Below, in pieces: positions 6,801 to 13,651 of a stretch of DNA of 17,470 nucleotides. Positions within the stretch are counted from its first letter, which is position 1. Each line of letters opens with the position of its first letter. Position numbers and translations under genes: made by a program. A model generated the notes under the pieces. That model did not search any database. It was not told the DNA's origin and was given only the letters and a program-made list of their open reading frames with translations. Source of the DNA: Pleurotus djamor. Its lineage: Eukaryota > Basidiomycota > Agaricomycetes > Agaricales > Pleurotaceae. The DNA lies in assembly GCA_029747585.1 (NCBI GenBank), contig JAPEVF010000930.1, positions 1-17,470 on the forward strand, in the 5' to 3' direction.

Positions 6801-7487
6801 CAAGCTACTGAAGACACAAATATCAGAGAAGCATTACCACCAGAATCATCCAGAGTTTCCCAAAGCTGGCACCATTTTTGCATTGCCCTAGCATTGATTT
6901 TCTGCTTCCTATCTGCATTTCTCCCATTCCTGCCATTACTCCTTGTTTTTGCCCTGCTGGTATTCATTCAAGTTGAAGCCAATCTCCGGAAAGTATATGA
7001 CCTTGTACAGAACATCCTCACTACAAGCCAATCATTCAATTCAGTTGTTCAGGAAGAAGATCCACCAACAGATACCAAACCTGCAGACTCTGCAAGCGTC
7101 CCCTTGTTAGGAAATGTCTTTGATTCAGGCCAGGAGCCGAATCCATTTCTTGAAGAAGGCGAGATTGTTGAAAGCATCAGTACAGCAGCTGCCCAAGACA
7201 TGCCAGTACATATTGAAGAGTCTCAAAGTTTTCCACCCTTTGCAGGAACCCAGTTTTTTCGGCGCAGCCAGCTCTTTGAAAGCAGACAAGATGATCCTCC
7301 TACCATTTGCTCATGCTCTGAAACCACCCTTTGCAACCATGTCATTCAAACGGCAATCACCAGAACAACCCGACGTCCCAGACTCTGGTTTGAAACTGAT
7401 CAGAATCATCGAAGAGACACCATCAATCCCCTTAGCAACCAGTTTCTACACTCCCACCCCCCTGGGAAAATCAAAGACGATAAATGA
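3888..7487 (+). CDS. gag: ORF1: Gag - CCHC zinc knuckle - aspartic protease - hydrophobic segment
   Basis: A 1199-residue structural polyprotein. Residues about 65-215 form a retrotransposon Gag capsid-like region (PPKFKGS, VKRFIKRFNRL, a SHWKRYQRKF stretch). A long charged stretch, about 260-345, alternates Ser/Asp/Glu runs with Lys/Arg clusters. The zinc knuckle is C461-x2-C464-x4-H469-x4-C474, for RNA binding. The retropepsin site is D811-S-G in LDSGSEIN, with LLGRPW at about 881-886. Residues 997-1027 are a 31-residue hydrophobic run unusual for this protein type. The C-terminal part overlaps pol. The ATG at 3888 has A at -3 and begins the Gag homology. Two codons contain N (4915, 4943). 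The length, roughly two to three times a typical Gag, reflects the fused protease and the added tail. Confidence 0.93.
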   Translation: MSFSPEHPHAQSQQFIMPGANTARDPPPHVPSSTASFSNIETRPSSSSGRTETLDHYSRRTPDMMPGPGEKSAPPKFKGSHEQVKRFIKRFNRLSKTYNLIDPQEKCERVVDYCSRSVTKLIEALPGYQEGDWDKLESQILDYYDAALQDTRYILQNLTSLVSKWKHRELETLSHWKRYQRKFITISGWLLKRKKISEEQQSAYFWQGINKQTKKDIEWRIKALNPKLTTRDIYPMDDIKKAAADLFERDRAEYDLAQSDSDMPEWANTDSDSESDSDSESDSEYDHKKKSKHSRHKSDSKYDRKKKKPTKRRSYDSDTSDSDSDSDSEPETEKRRKSKHKHXTSSSPKRDXPAKKEKVKVEKEVEQLIKQMSNLSTNDPKNKGIFAAAYYRAIKLDPSVASIIDTPSAWYTAGHTQASRSSPPSMTRANSRSLQSQSPSFVSPVNRTPLGGGRPSSEMVCYGCQKGGHGLRECPELNQLIQQGYLRQNEFGKIVFPDGTTVRRQFGESIVEAARRKGSSSFIQTNFVEAYQGYESDYDSEAHDYSDYEEEVNFAAVHSDEEEYTEDEYDQPEYIVNNEVLNTHASFGYPQAYTAERVTRSTANARQDANRKSVTPPPSRSSGPSNSQTSSRSTQRPILNHPGPSRRPLLRPPPAPVPADVRRANPPTIEDIEMRDSANRTHSHTAPEVSNKSATPRAKPVPRQSEISGQVRDDKILDLILDTQVPMKVREILGTSKELSELFGNALKRKNPKPVGQVGASQVQATGATAQVHLVQDNESESLERAQLVKIPMTVRHVLHNTTSEILATLDSGSEINMMSQKVYDDLIGGPIDKSKSCSILDANSGSGNLTGYATAIPLTCGNLTTKCNIYMHPDPPFEVLLGRPWQRANRMCVIERNEGTYLVQANDDQPLTGSDIPASKFEMRVLTAAEASVPGNHRLGLTRRWKELNQKKMNQVHTTPTSQAMLLEVEQATEDTNIREALPPESSRVSQSWHHFCIALALIFCFLSAFLPFLPLLLVFALLVFIQVEANLRKVYDLVQNILTTSQSFNSVVQEEDPPTDTKPADSASVPLLGNVFDSGQEPNPFLEEGEIVESISTAAAQDMPVHIEESQSFPPFAGTQFFRRSQLFESRQDDPPTICSCSETTLCNHVIQTAITRTTRRPRLWFETDQNHRRDTINPLSNQFLHSHPPGKIKDDK

Positions 7488-10400
7488 GTCATTCCCAGTC
7501 GAGTCATATTTTACCAAGCTTCCCACCGAATATGAGTATGAGAATTCTCAAGGCACAGAAGAATCCCTTTTCACACCTGGGACAATTGACGAAGAACTGA
7601 AGCGCATCTTTGAAGCCAATGCAGTTGACCTAGATGAGGACATTATACTGTTTCCAATGAAAGAGGTACATCAAGATACACTTACATTTGAAGCATATAC
7701 TGCCTACAAGCGAGTAGATCAGAAAGTTCATCCGGTATCTGGAGTATACCCTGAGAATGCCAAAGTGACTCGCACATTCCCACATAATCCACTTGACTCA
7801 TTACCGACCCTTCCCACACACCCTCCCGAATTCATTCCAACAGCGCGACTCACCCAGGAACGTATTGACTCCATGGAAGTTAACAAAGATGAATTTCTCC
7901 GGCCCGAAGAGGAGAAACTATTCAAGCACATCCTACGCCTAAATGAAGCCACCCTAGCATTTGAGGAAAAGGACCGAGGAACTCTACGCAAAGACTATTT
8001 CTCGGATTACATCATTCCCACTGTTCCACATACACCATGGGAGTACAAGAATATTCCTATTCCACCGGGAATCAAGGATAAGGTAATAGAGATGTTAAAG
8101 AGCAAGATCGAAGCCGGAGTCTATGAACCATGCCAATCATCGTATCGAGGACGTTGGTTCTGTGTACTCAAGAAGAATGGATCACTCCGGATTGTTCATG
8201 ATCTACAGCCTCTCAATGCTGTCACAATCCGCGATGCTGGACTCCTACCTATTGTTGATGATTTTGTGGAACCCTATGCAGGTGCACAGTGTAGCACCAC
8301 ATTCGACCTATTTTGGGGCTTTGATGCAAGAATTGTCGACCCATCCTCAAGAGATATGACTGCTTTCTGGACACCACTTGGATTACTCCGACTCACAGCA
8401 CTACCTATGGGCTACACTAATTCACCAACAGAATTTCAGAAATGCATGGTGCATATTCTGCAAGATGAAATTCCCGATGTTGCTAATATCTTCATTGATG
8501 ATCTGCCTATCCGAGGACCAAAGACACAGTATCTAGACATCAATGGAAGCCCTGAGACTTTACTAGGCAATCCTGGAATTCGGAGATTTATCTGGGAACA
8601 TGCCAATGATGTTCACAGAGTTATGCACCGAATCAAATGCGCTGGAGCTACTTTTTCACCAAAGAAGACTCAAATATGCCGACCAGAAGTTGTCATTGTT
8701 GGACACAAGTGTACTCCAAACGGCCGCTGCCCAGATGATGACCGTATATCCAAGATAGTAAACTGGCCATCTTTGACCAACCCCAAAGAAGTACGTGGTT
8801 TCCTAGGACTATGTGGAACCGTACGAATCTGGATCAAAGACTACTCTCAACTTGCTAGACCACTGACTGAGCTAGTACACAAGAATGCTGAATTCACATG
8901 GGATGAACGACGTCAAGAAGCATTTGAGACTTTGAAGGCCAAAGTTATTTCTGCCCCCGCACTACGTCCCATTGACTATACTTCCGACAAGCCTATAATT
9001 CTGTCTGTTGATACAAGCTACATTGCCACTGGATTCATTCTCTCGCAGGAAGACGGGAATGGAAAGCGTAGACCTGCACGCTATGGATCACTGCCCATGA
9101 ATGAGGCCCAAGCACGCTATTCACAGCCAAAGCTAGAGCTTTATGGTCTGTATAGAGCTCTACGACATTGGAGGATATACATCATTGGAGCAAAGAAACT
9201 GATAGTTGAAGTGGATGCCAAATACATCAAAGGAATGCTTCGTGAACCAGATCTACAGCCAAGTAATGCCATGAATAGATGGATACAAGGAATCCTAATG
9301 TTCACATTTGATCTTGTCCACATTCCTGGCAAGAACTTCAAAGGACCTGATGCTCTCTCAAGGAAACCTCACCTACCCTCAGAATATGTTGAAGAAGACG
9401 AAGAATGGTTGGATGACATTGCTTTGTATACCCAGGTCACAGAGTCACCCTCCGCTGAGAAAAACACATTCAAAGTATATGCCCTTCCATCAAGCCATAG
9501 TAATGCAGAAACATCTATGACACAACTAGAGATGGTGAAGCATTACCTGGAAACAGCTGAACTCCCTGAATTAGAGACCTCTCAAGACATAGCAAGATTT
9601 ACAAGCCGTTCCAAGAGGTTTATCCTGGACAAGGGACAGTTCCTGAAGAAGAACAAGACAGGAACTCCTTTGACTGTTATTCTGGACCCAGTGAAGCGTC
9701 TAGAAATCCTCTGCAAAGCACATGACGACTTAGGACACAAAGGAAATGATTCAGTATTTGATTTGATCAAGAAAAGATACTATTGGCCACACCTCAGAGC
9801 TGATATCCGGTACTACATTGCATCATGCCACCAATGCCAAGTACGGAGGACCATCAAGCTGCAGATGCCCTACCGAATATCTGCCCCAGTCCGTATCTTT
9901 GAGAAAGTCTATATTGATGTAATGGTCATGCCAAAGAGTGGAAGGTTTGAGTATATTGTTGCTGCCAAAGATGATTTGACTGGAGTAAGTGAAGCACGCG
10001 CAATTCCATCCAACTCCTCTCAAAATCTAGCTGACTTTTTCTGGGATCAAATCTACTGTCGATATGGAAGCATTGACCAGGTTGTCACTGATAATGGACC
10101 TGAGACAAAGGGAGCATTTCAGTCACTCATTGAACGCCTAGGTATTCCACAAGTTCGCATTACACCCTACAACAAGCATGCTAATGGAGTTGTAGAGAGA
10201 GGACACTATACTCTCCGCGAAGCCATTGTCCGATCATCTCCAAAACACCCTGATGGAACTATCAAAGAATGGGAAAAGTATGTTAATCTTGCAGTATTTG
10301 CTGATCGAGTCACCGTCAGCACTGTCACCGGTTATTCACCTTATTACCTACTCCATGGAACTGAACCAGTACTCCCACTTGACTACGCCGAAGCAAGCTT

Positions 10401-10866
10401 CATGGTTACAGGGTTTAGATCGGAAATGAACACTGCCGAACTACTTTCCCTGCGCATTCGCCAACTTGAGAAACGTGAAGAAGACTTAGAAGCTGCTGCA
10501 GACACTCTGAGACAAATGAGATGCCGCAGTTTAGAGCAATTTCTCAAGCGCTACAAGCATCGAATACAGAAGGAAATCTACGACCCTGGAGAATTTGTGG
10601 TTATTCGGAACAATCGACATGAAGAATCGCTTTCAGCACTCAAGACTCGCGATCGCTACATTGGACCCTTCAAAATCGTCAAGCGAACAGACCGTAACAA
10701 TTACGTCTTGCAAGAATTGAACGGAACCCTCATGCCAGACACTGTTGCAGCTTTCCGCGTTTTGAAATACTTCTCCAGAGACGACCCCGCGCTTCTGGAA
10801 ATGTTGGATGACCCTGGATCTGACATTGAATCTGACGAATCTCCTGAGAACAGTGAAACGGAGTAA
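7114..10866 (+). CDS. pol: ORF2: Pol - reverse transcriptase, RNase H, integrase
   Basis: 1250 residues counted from the ATG at 7114. The frame is open from 7111 and is +1 relative to gag. RT: D398 in TFDLFWGFD, LPMGYTNSP at 430-438, and FIDDL at 460-464 (the YxDD box with Phe). RNase H: D633, E675, D701 and D746 (GPDALSRK). Integrase zinc domain: H870/H875 and C905-x2-C908. Catalytic triad: D935, D993 and E1028, the last two 35 residues apart as in D,D35E. GPF at 1184-1186 marks the C-terminal barrel. An acidic tail follows, without a chromodomain. The order RT-RH-IN is that of Ty3/Gypsy. Translation could use a +1 frameshift in the 377-nt overlap, or the ATG at 7339 (1175 aa), which has A at -3. 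All catalytic residues are present, so it may be active. Confidence 0.95.
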   Translation: MSLIQARSRIHFLKKARLLKASVQQLPKTCQYILKSLKVFHPLQEPSFFGAASSLKADKMILLPFAHALKPPFATMSFKRQSPEQPDVPDSGLKLIRIIEETPSIPLATSFYTPTPLGKSKTINESFPVESYFTKLPTEYEYENSQGTEESLFTPGTIDEELKRIFEANAVDLDEDIILFPMKEVHQDTLTFEAYTAYKRVDQKVHPVSGVYPENAKVTRTFPHNPLDSLPTLPTHPPEFIPTARLTQERIDSMEVNKDEFLRPEEEKLFKHILRLNEATLAFEEKDRGTLRKDYFSDYIIPTVPHTPWEYKNIPIPPGIKDKVIEMLKSKIEAGVYEPCQSSYRGRWFCVLKKNGSLRIVHDLQPLNAVTIRDAGLLPIVDDFVEPYAGAQCSTTFDLFWGFDARIVDPSSRDMTAFWTPLGLLRLTALPMGYTNSPTEFQKCMVHILQDEIPDVANIFIDDLPIRGPKTQYLDINGSPETLLGNPGIRRFIWEHANDVHRVMHRIKCAGATFSPKKTQICRPEVVIVGHKCTPNGRCPDDDRISKIVNWPSLTNPKEVRGFLGLCGTVRIWIKDYSQLARPLTELVHKNAEFTWDERRQEAFETLKAKVISAPALRPIDYTSDKPIILSVDTSYIATGFILSQEDGNGKRRPARYGSLPMNEAQARYSQPKLELYGLYRALRHWRIYIIGAKKLIVEVDAKYIKGMLREPDLQPSNAMNRWIQGILMFTFDLVHIPGKNFKGPDALSRKPHLPSEYVEEDEEWLDDIALYTQVTESPSAEKNTFKVYALPSSHSNAETSMTQLEMVKHYLETAELPELETSQDIARFTSRSKRFILDKGQFLKKNKTGTPLTVILDPVKRLEILCKAHDDLGHKGNDSVFDLIKKRYYWPHLRADIRYYIASCHQCQVRRTIKLQMPYRISAPVRIFEKVYIDVMVMPKSGRFEYIVAAKDDLTGVSEARAIPSNSSQNLADFFWDQIYCRYGSIDQVVTDNGPETKGAFQSLIERLGIPQVRITPYNKHANGVVERGHYTLREAIVRSSPKHPDGTIKEWEKYVNLAVFADRVTVSTVTGYSPYYLLHGTEPVLPLDYAEASFMVTGFRSEMNTAELLSLRIRQLEKREEDLEAAADTLRQMRCRSLEQFLKRYKHRIQKEIYDPGEFVVIRNNRHEESLSALKTRDRYIGPFKIVKRTDRNNYVLQELNGTLMPDTVAAFRVLKYFSRDDPALLEMLDDPGSDIESDESPENSETE

Positions 10867-10961
10867 AGAAGCGAAGTATCCAAATACCTGACAACAGAAA
10901 GTACAAGACTCCCAAGCGAGTGGATTGCACGCTTATGCTGCACCCACACTGCACGCAAGCA

Positions 10962-11465
10962 ATGTCCGACACTATCTCAACGCAGCCCCTGCCTCAAGGT
11001 ATGGAGACGCCCATAAGTGATGCATTGAAAACCTAATACACCTTATTAGGAACAATGCAGGATGATCTGCCTCCGCCCGATAGAGTTTTGATCAGCATTG
11101 ATTTGATCAAACACAAGTGGAACCGTATTCCGTTGCCTACACTCTCCGTCATCGGCAACCAAGACCCCCGCAAGCATACCCAAATACATGCAGGACAAGT
11201 TGTCCTCTGGGAGGATTTGCGCGGAGGAGCTCGCCCACGCGCATTGATCCGCAAGGCATCAATTACTGAAGTTTTGGCAGAGAAGGGGGATTTTATACAA
11301 GTCAAACTCTGCCTTGAGCAGACGAACTCCTCCTACTGCGTCTGGATGCCGCATGAAGATCTTGCAAATTCGCAACAAGTTGATACACCCGTAGCATGTT
11401 TTCAGCCACCAGATTGGCTGAACGTACTTTACAAGTCACTACCATTCTGCTCTATTGCTGTCTGA
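10962..11465 (+). CDS. Accessory ORF A (two exons), SH3-like motif protein
   Basis: Predicted 150 aa, from exon 1 10962-10998 and exon 2 11050-11465. Unspliced translation could instead start at the ATG at 11055 (136 aa). In that shorter numbering residues 45-103 carry the cassette signature: GQVVLWED, then PRALIRKAS, GDFIQVKLCLEQ and YCVWMPHEDL with W97. It is closest to accessory ORF D: G-[DE]-[FY]...QV-x-[LV]-x-L-x-Q-x2-SS ... Y...W-[MV]-P. No signal peptide or membrane segment is seen. The ORF starts 95 nt after the pol stop in another frame, so it is not simply a Pol tail. The function is unknown; a beta-barrel interaction module is inferred only from the pattern. An in-frame ATG at 10935 is an alternative start. 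Confidence 0.65.
10999..11049 (+). other. Predicted intron of accessory ORF A
   Basis: GTATGG donor, CTAAT branch point at 11033-11037 and TTATTAG acceptor ending at 11049, 51 nt in all, with the branch adenine 13 nt from the acceptor. The unspliced frame from 10962 hits TAA at 11034-11036. Splicing restores the frame and joins exactly to ORF A. The acceptor lies 5 nt before the ATG at 11055. Confidence 0.65.
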
Positions 11466-11720
11466 AGTCGCTTTCTTATTTTTTTTNGCTTGTATACACA
11501 AACCAAACCGAACCATTTTTTTTGAATACTTAAGTTATTTTGAGTTGCCTCATGTTGCCACGGACACACACTGGTGCGCAACGCGCCACTAGCATATTCA
11601 TTTACCTAATATCAGGCACATGCTCAGCCGCACCAAAGTTTTCACCCATGCATATTTTTCGTTGGCTCCATCTTTTTTCTTCAGCAATTCCTCCAATCGC
11701 CCTCGAATATCTCTTCTCCA
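11466..11720 (+). other. Spacer before accessory ORF B
   Basis: A 255-nt spacer with T-runs (11479-11486, followed by N at 11487, and 11515-11522). Near its end TCTTTTTTCTTCAG, ending at 11684, looks like a polypyrimidine-tract splice acceptor 36 nt before the ORF B start. It could equally be a pyrimidine-rich fungal promoter or leader. Confidence 0.35.
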
Positions 11721-12371
11721 ATGAACCCACTCCTGCCAGCAATCCCATTCCTACCCATGTCGTTCCCCGGGTATCACTTTATAATGGGACAACTGTACCA
11801 TCCCTTCCGAGGGACAGCGCTCCGAGACTACCCTCAGGATCCCGACTACGAGTACAACACTCAACTCATAATGCAGCACTTCGAGATCACCTTTCCACCT
11901 CTTGTCCACGAGAGAATGCGCATCATCTCTCTGACAAATGAGACAACTGTCCACGTTCGTATCATTCGGCCTATTCCCAACATATGCGTCATTTTCCTCT
12001 CTACCATCATCGACCCAGCTCCTTTCATCAACCGTCTTTATATTCGCCGCGTCTATGGCTGTCAAATCAGCCAGACCACCATCATCTATCACCACCAGTT
12101 GGGATACGGAGTGGCACAGGGTATTCGGCGTATTGTGGGAGGAACCGTAGAGTTGCTTGTCGCATTCCGTATACGCCATCACATTGGTTCACCGATTGTA
12201 TGGGCATACCTCTGGAGTCACCGGTCGTATGTGCGTCTTGATGCCCTTGTATCCATGGCCATCAACAACGGAGGACCCAATGCTCCTCACTTCAGAATGG
12301 TGCCTACCGATCTTGTCTCGGAGACAGTCGTAGTTAGGGACGATGGTCAACCGCGCCGCCTTACCATGTAA
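11721..12371 (+). CDS. Accessory ORF B, paralogue of ORF C
   Basis: 216 aa from the ATG at 11721; an ATG at 11757 (MSFPGYHF) would remove 12 residues. I recognise no named domain. The C-terminal core, residues about 119-180, has GYG at 128-130, then QGI, LLVAFR, and an AYLW-x4-YV stretch with W165. It aligns with ORF C by eye from near the N-terminus: an acidic, Pro/Tyr-containing lead, a V-x-[VR]-I-[RI] strand, then the GYG...QGI...LL[VI]AFR...LW core. There is no signal peptide and no clear membrane helix, so it is not an obvious envelope protein. The sequence is rich in beta-branched residues, suggesting a mostly beta fold (inferred). The function is unknown. Confidence 0.75.
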   Translation: MNPLLPAIPFLPMSFPGYHFIMGQLYHPFRGTALRDYPQDPDYEYNTQLIMQHFEITFPPLVHERMRIISLTNETTVHVRIIRPIPNICVIFLSTIIDPAPFINRLYIRRVYGCQISQTTIIYHHQLGYGVAQGIRRIVGGTVELLVAFRIRHHIGSPIVWAYLWSHRSYVRLDALVSMAINNGGPNAPHFRMVPTDLVSETVVVRDDGQPRRLTM

Positions 12372-12552
12372 TACCTACCCCGCTGTGTTTGTTTTGTATA
12401 TTCGGACTATATTCACCCTACCGTGCATTTCTCTACCTATTATCTTCATTCTGACAAGTTTTTCGTACCCGTATGTTTTGTAGTGTTTTGACTCCGGCAG
12501 TTTTTTTTTNCGCTTCTCAAATTTTTTCTTTTATCACTTCTCTCCCTACACG
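12372..12552 (+). other. Spacer before accessory ORF C
   Basis: A 181-nt pyrimidine-rich spacer with TATA-like words (TGTATATT near 12407, CTATATTC near 12416) and a T-run ending in N at 12510, followed by a T/C-rich lead directly before the ORF. It is compatible with a small internal promoter, but not diagnostic. Confidence 0.3.
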
Positions 12553-13191
12553 ATGTCGCACTCCACAATGAACACTAGTCAATATCTCGTTCCTCTCCTC
12601 CCATTCGCTGTATACACGTATGAATTACCCTGCATGGGAGATGGAAGACGGATTTTTCAACGAGAACCCAGTGAAGAATCACGGAGACAGGACGAGTTCA
12701 TCACTCACATCCTGGCAGAAGAAGACTTCCACCCAGCATTTTCCTATCCGCTGGCACCAGGGACCATAGTCAGGACAAACCATCCCGACCCGGAGGAAGT
12801 TACCAAAGTCCGAATCCGTTGTTCGCTGCTCAACTTCATTGCACTGGAGGTTGAAATTGTCGATTTCCCACTTGCAAACGCGCGCATCAGCAAAATTCAC
12901 TCACCGTTCCAAATCAATACAGTATCTATACTGTATCAGCCAATGTTTGGTTATGGATCAGTGCAAGGCATTATCGGCAAGTCGGACTGTAGTATCAAGC
13001 TGCTCATTGCATTTCGCGACACGCACGAAAGGCAGAGCCACAAGGTTCGATATGCAGGGTTATGGGTGAAACAGGACTTGGTTTCATTTGATGTACGGCT
13101 ACTTTCCTTACTTCCTACTACCAGGCCGTGTGCGATTCAGGCTAGGCACACCGCGCCAATCAATCCCGGACTCAAGTATATATGGTTGTAA
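12553..13191 (+). CDS. Accessory ORF C, paralogue of ORF B
   Basis: 212 aa. The first ATG (12553) and a second at 12568 are both plausible starts. The N-terminal 85 residues are acidic and proline-containing. A strand-rich middle follows (VTKVRIRC, IALEVEIVDF). The core at 124-185 reads GYGSVQGII at 133-141, then IKLLIAFR and YAGLWVKQDLVSF with W171. Its G-x-G-S-x2-G-I-I piece matches ORF E exactly in pattern (GIGSPIGII), and the whole core matches ORF B. ORFs B and C, 181 nt apart in tandem, look like an old duplication. No signal peptide, membrane helix or catalytic motif is visible. The role is unknown. Confidence 0.75.
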   Translation: MSHSTMNTSQYLVPLLPFAVYTYELPCMGDGRRIFQREPSEESRRQDEFITHILAEEDFHPAFSYPLAPGTIVRTNHPDPEEVTKVRIRCSLLNFIALEVEIVDFPLANARISKIHSPFQINTVSILYQPMFGYGSVQGIIGKSDCSIKLLIAFRDTHERQSHKVRYAGLWVKQDLVSFDVRLLSLLPTTRPCAIQARHTAPINPGLKYIWL

Positions 13192-13308
13192 TACATCTAT
13201 CATGTCTTTTTCACATTTCGTTACTTCATATCTACTCGTAATTTTCTTGCTCTTGATTTTTCTCTCTCTTTCTCTACTTATATTCTCAAATTTTAGTTAC
13301 ACATTTCA
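13192..13308 (+). other. Spacer before accessory ORF D
   Basis: A 117-nt pyrimidine-rich spacer. It contains a CT-tract (about 13257-13278) and ends with CTCAAATTTTAG, finishing at 13296, 12 nt before the ORF D ATG, an arrangement like a 3' splice acceptor. The CT-tract also resembles the leader region of fungal promoters. Confidence 0.35.
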
Positions 13309-13584
13309 ATGCCTCATTTCACGTCTGGCAAACTTCTTTACGGACAGACTTCCAGTTCGCCTCCTACAATCTACCGCTACCTCAACCCCTACATGGCATT
13401 GGACAAAGATGACTGGATCTCCATTGAAGGCCTTGGATTCGGACGTGTGGTGAAAAAGCAAATATGGGGCGGAGAGTATTTTGGACAAGTTGATGTTGAG
13501 CTGGGACAGAACATGAGTTCAGCACATGGCGACTTTGTTGTCTACACGTTCTGGGTACCCATTGCCAGCCTTGTGCCGCAGTAG
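13309..13584 (+). CDS. Accessory ORF D, small SH3-like motif protein
   Basis: 91 aa, the smallest member, consisting of a short polar lead and the core alone. The core runs from about residue 36: WISIEGLGFGRVVKK, then GEYFGQVDVELGQ, and VVYTFWVPIASLV with W82. Short strands joined by glycines and an aromatic-Trp-hydrophobic-Pro ending are what a small beta barrel of the SH3/Tudor/KOW type would show; this is inferred, not a domain match. It is most similar to ORF A. It ends in TAG 67 nt before the ORF E start. The function is unknown. The minimal size makes it a useful definition of the shared module. Confidence 0.7.
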   Translation: MPHFTSGKLLYGQTSSSPPTIYRYLNPYMALDKDDWISIEGLGFGRVVKKQIWGGEYFGQVDVELGQNMSSAHGDFVVYTFWVPIASLVPQ

Positions 13585-13651
13585 CTACATTCGACATAAC
13601 TGCAACACGGCGATCAGAACTCCACCCCAATTTGGACTTCATCGTGTTTCC

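Noticed and set aside
6249..6967. Minus-strand frames opposite the protease and membrane-like segment
   Set aside because: The plus strand here has clear protease motifs; the antisense frames have no recognisable features.
10560..10866. Chromodomain at the Pol C-terminus
   Set aside because: After GPF the tail is short and ends acidic (SDIESDESPENSE); the aromatic-cage pattern of a chromodomain is not present.
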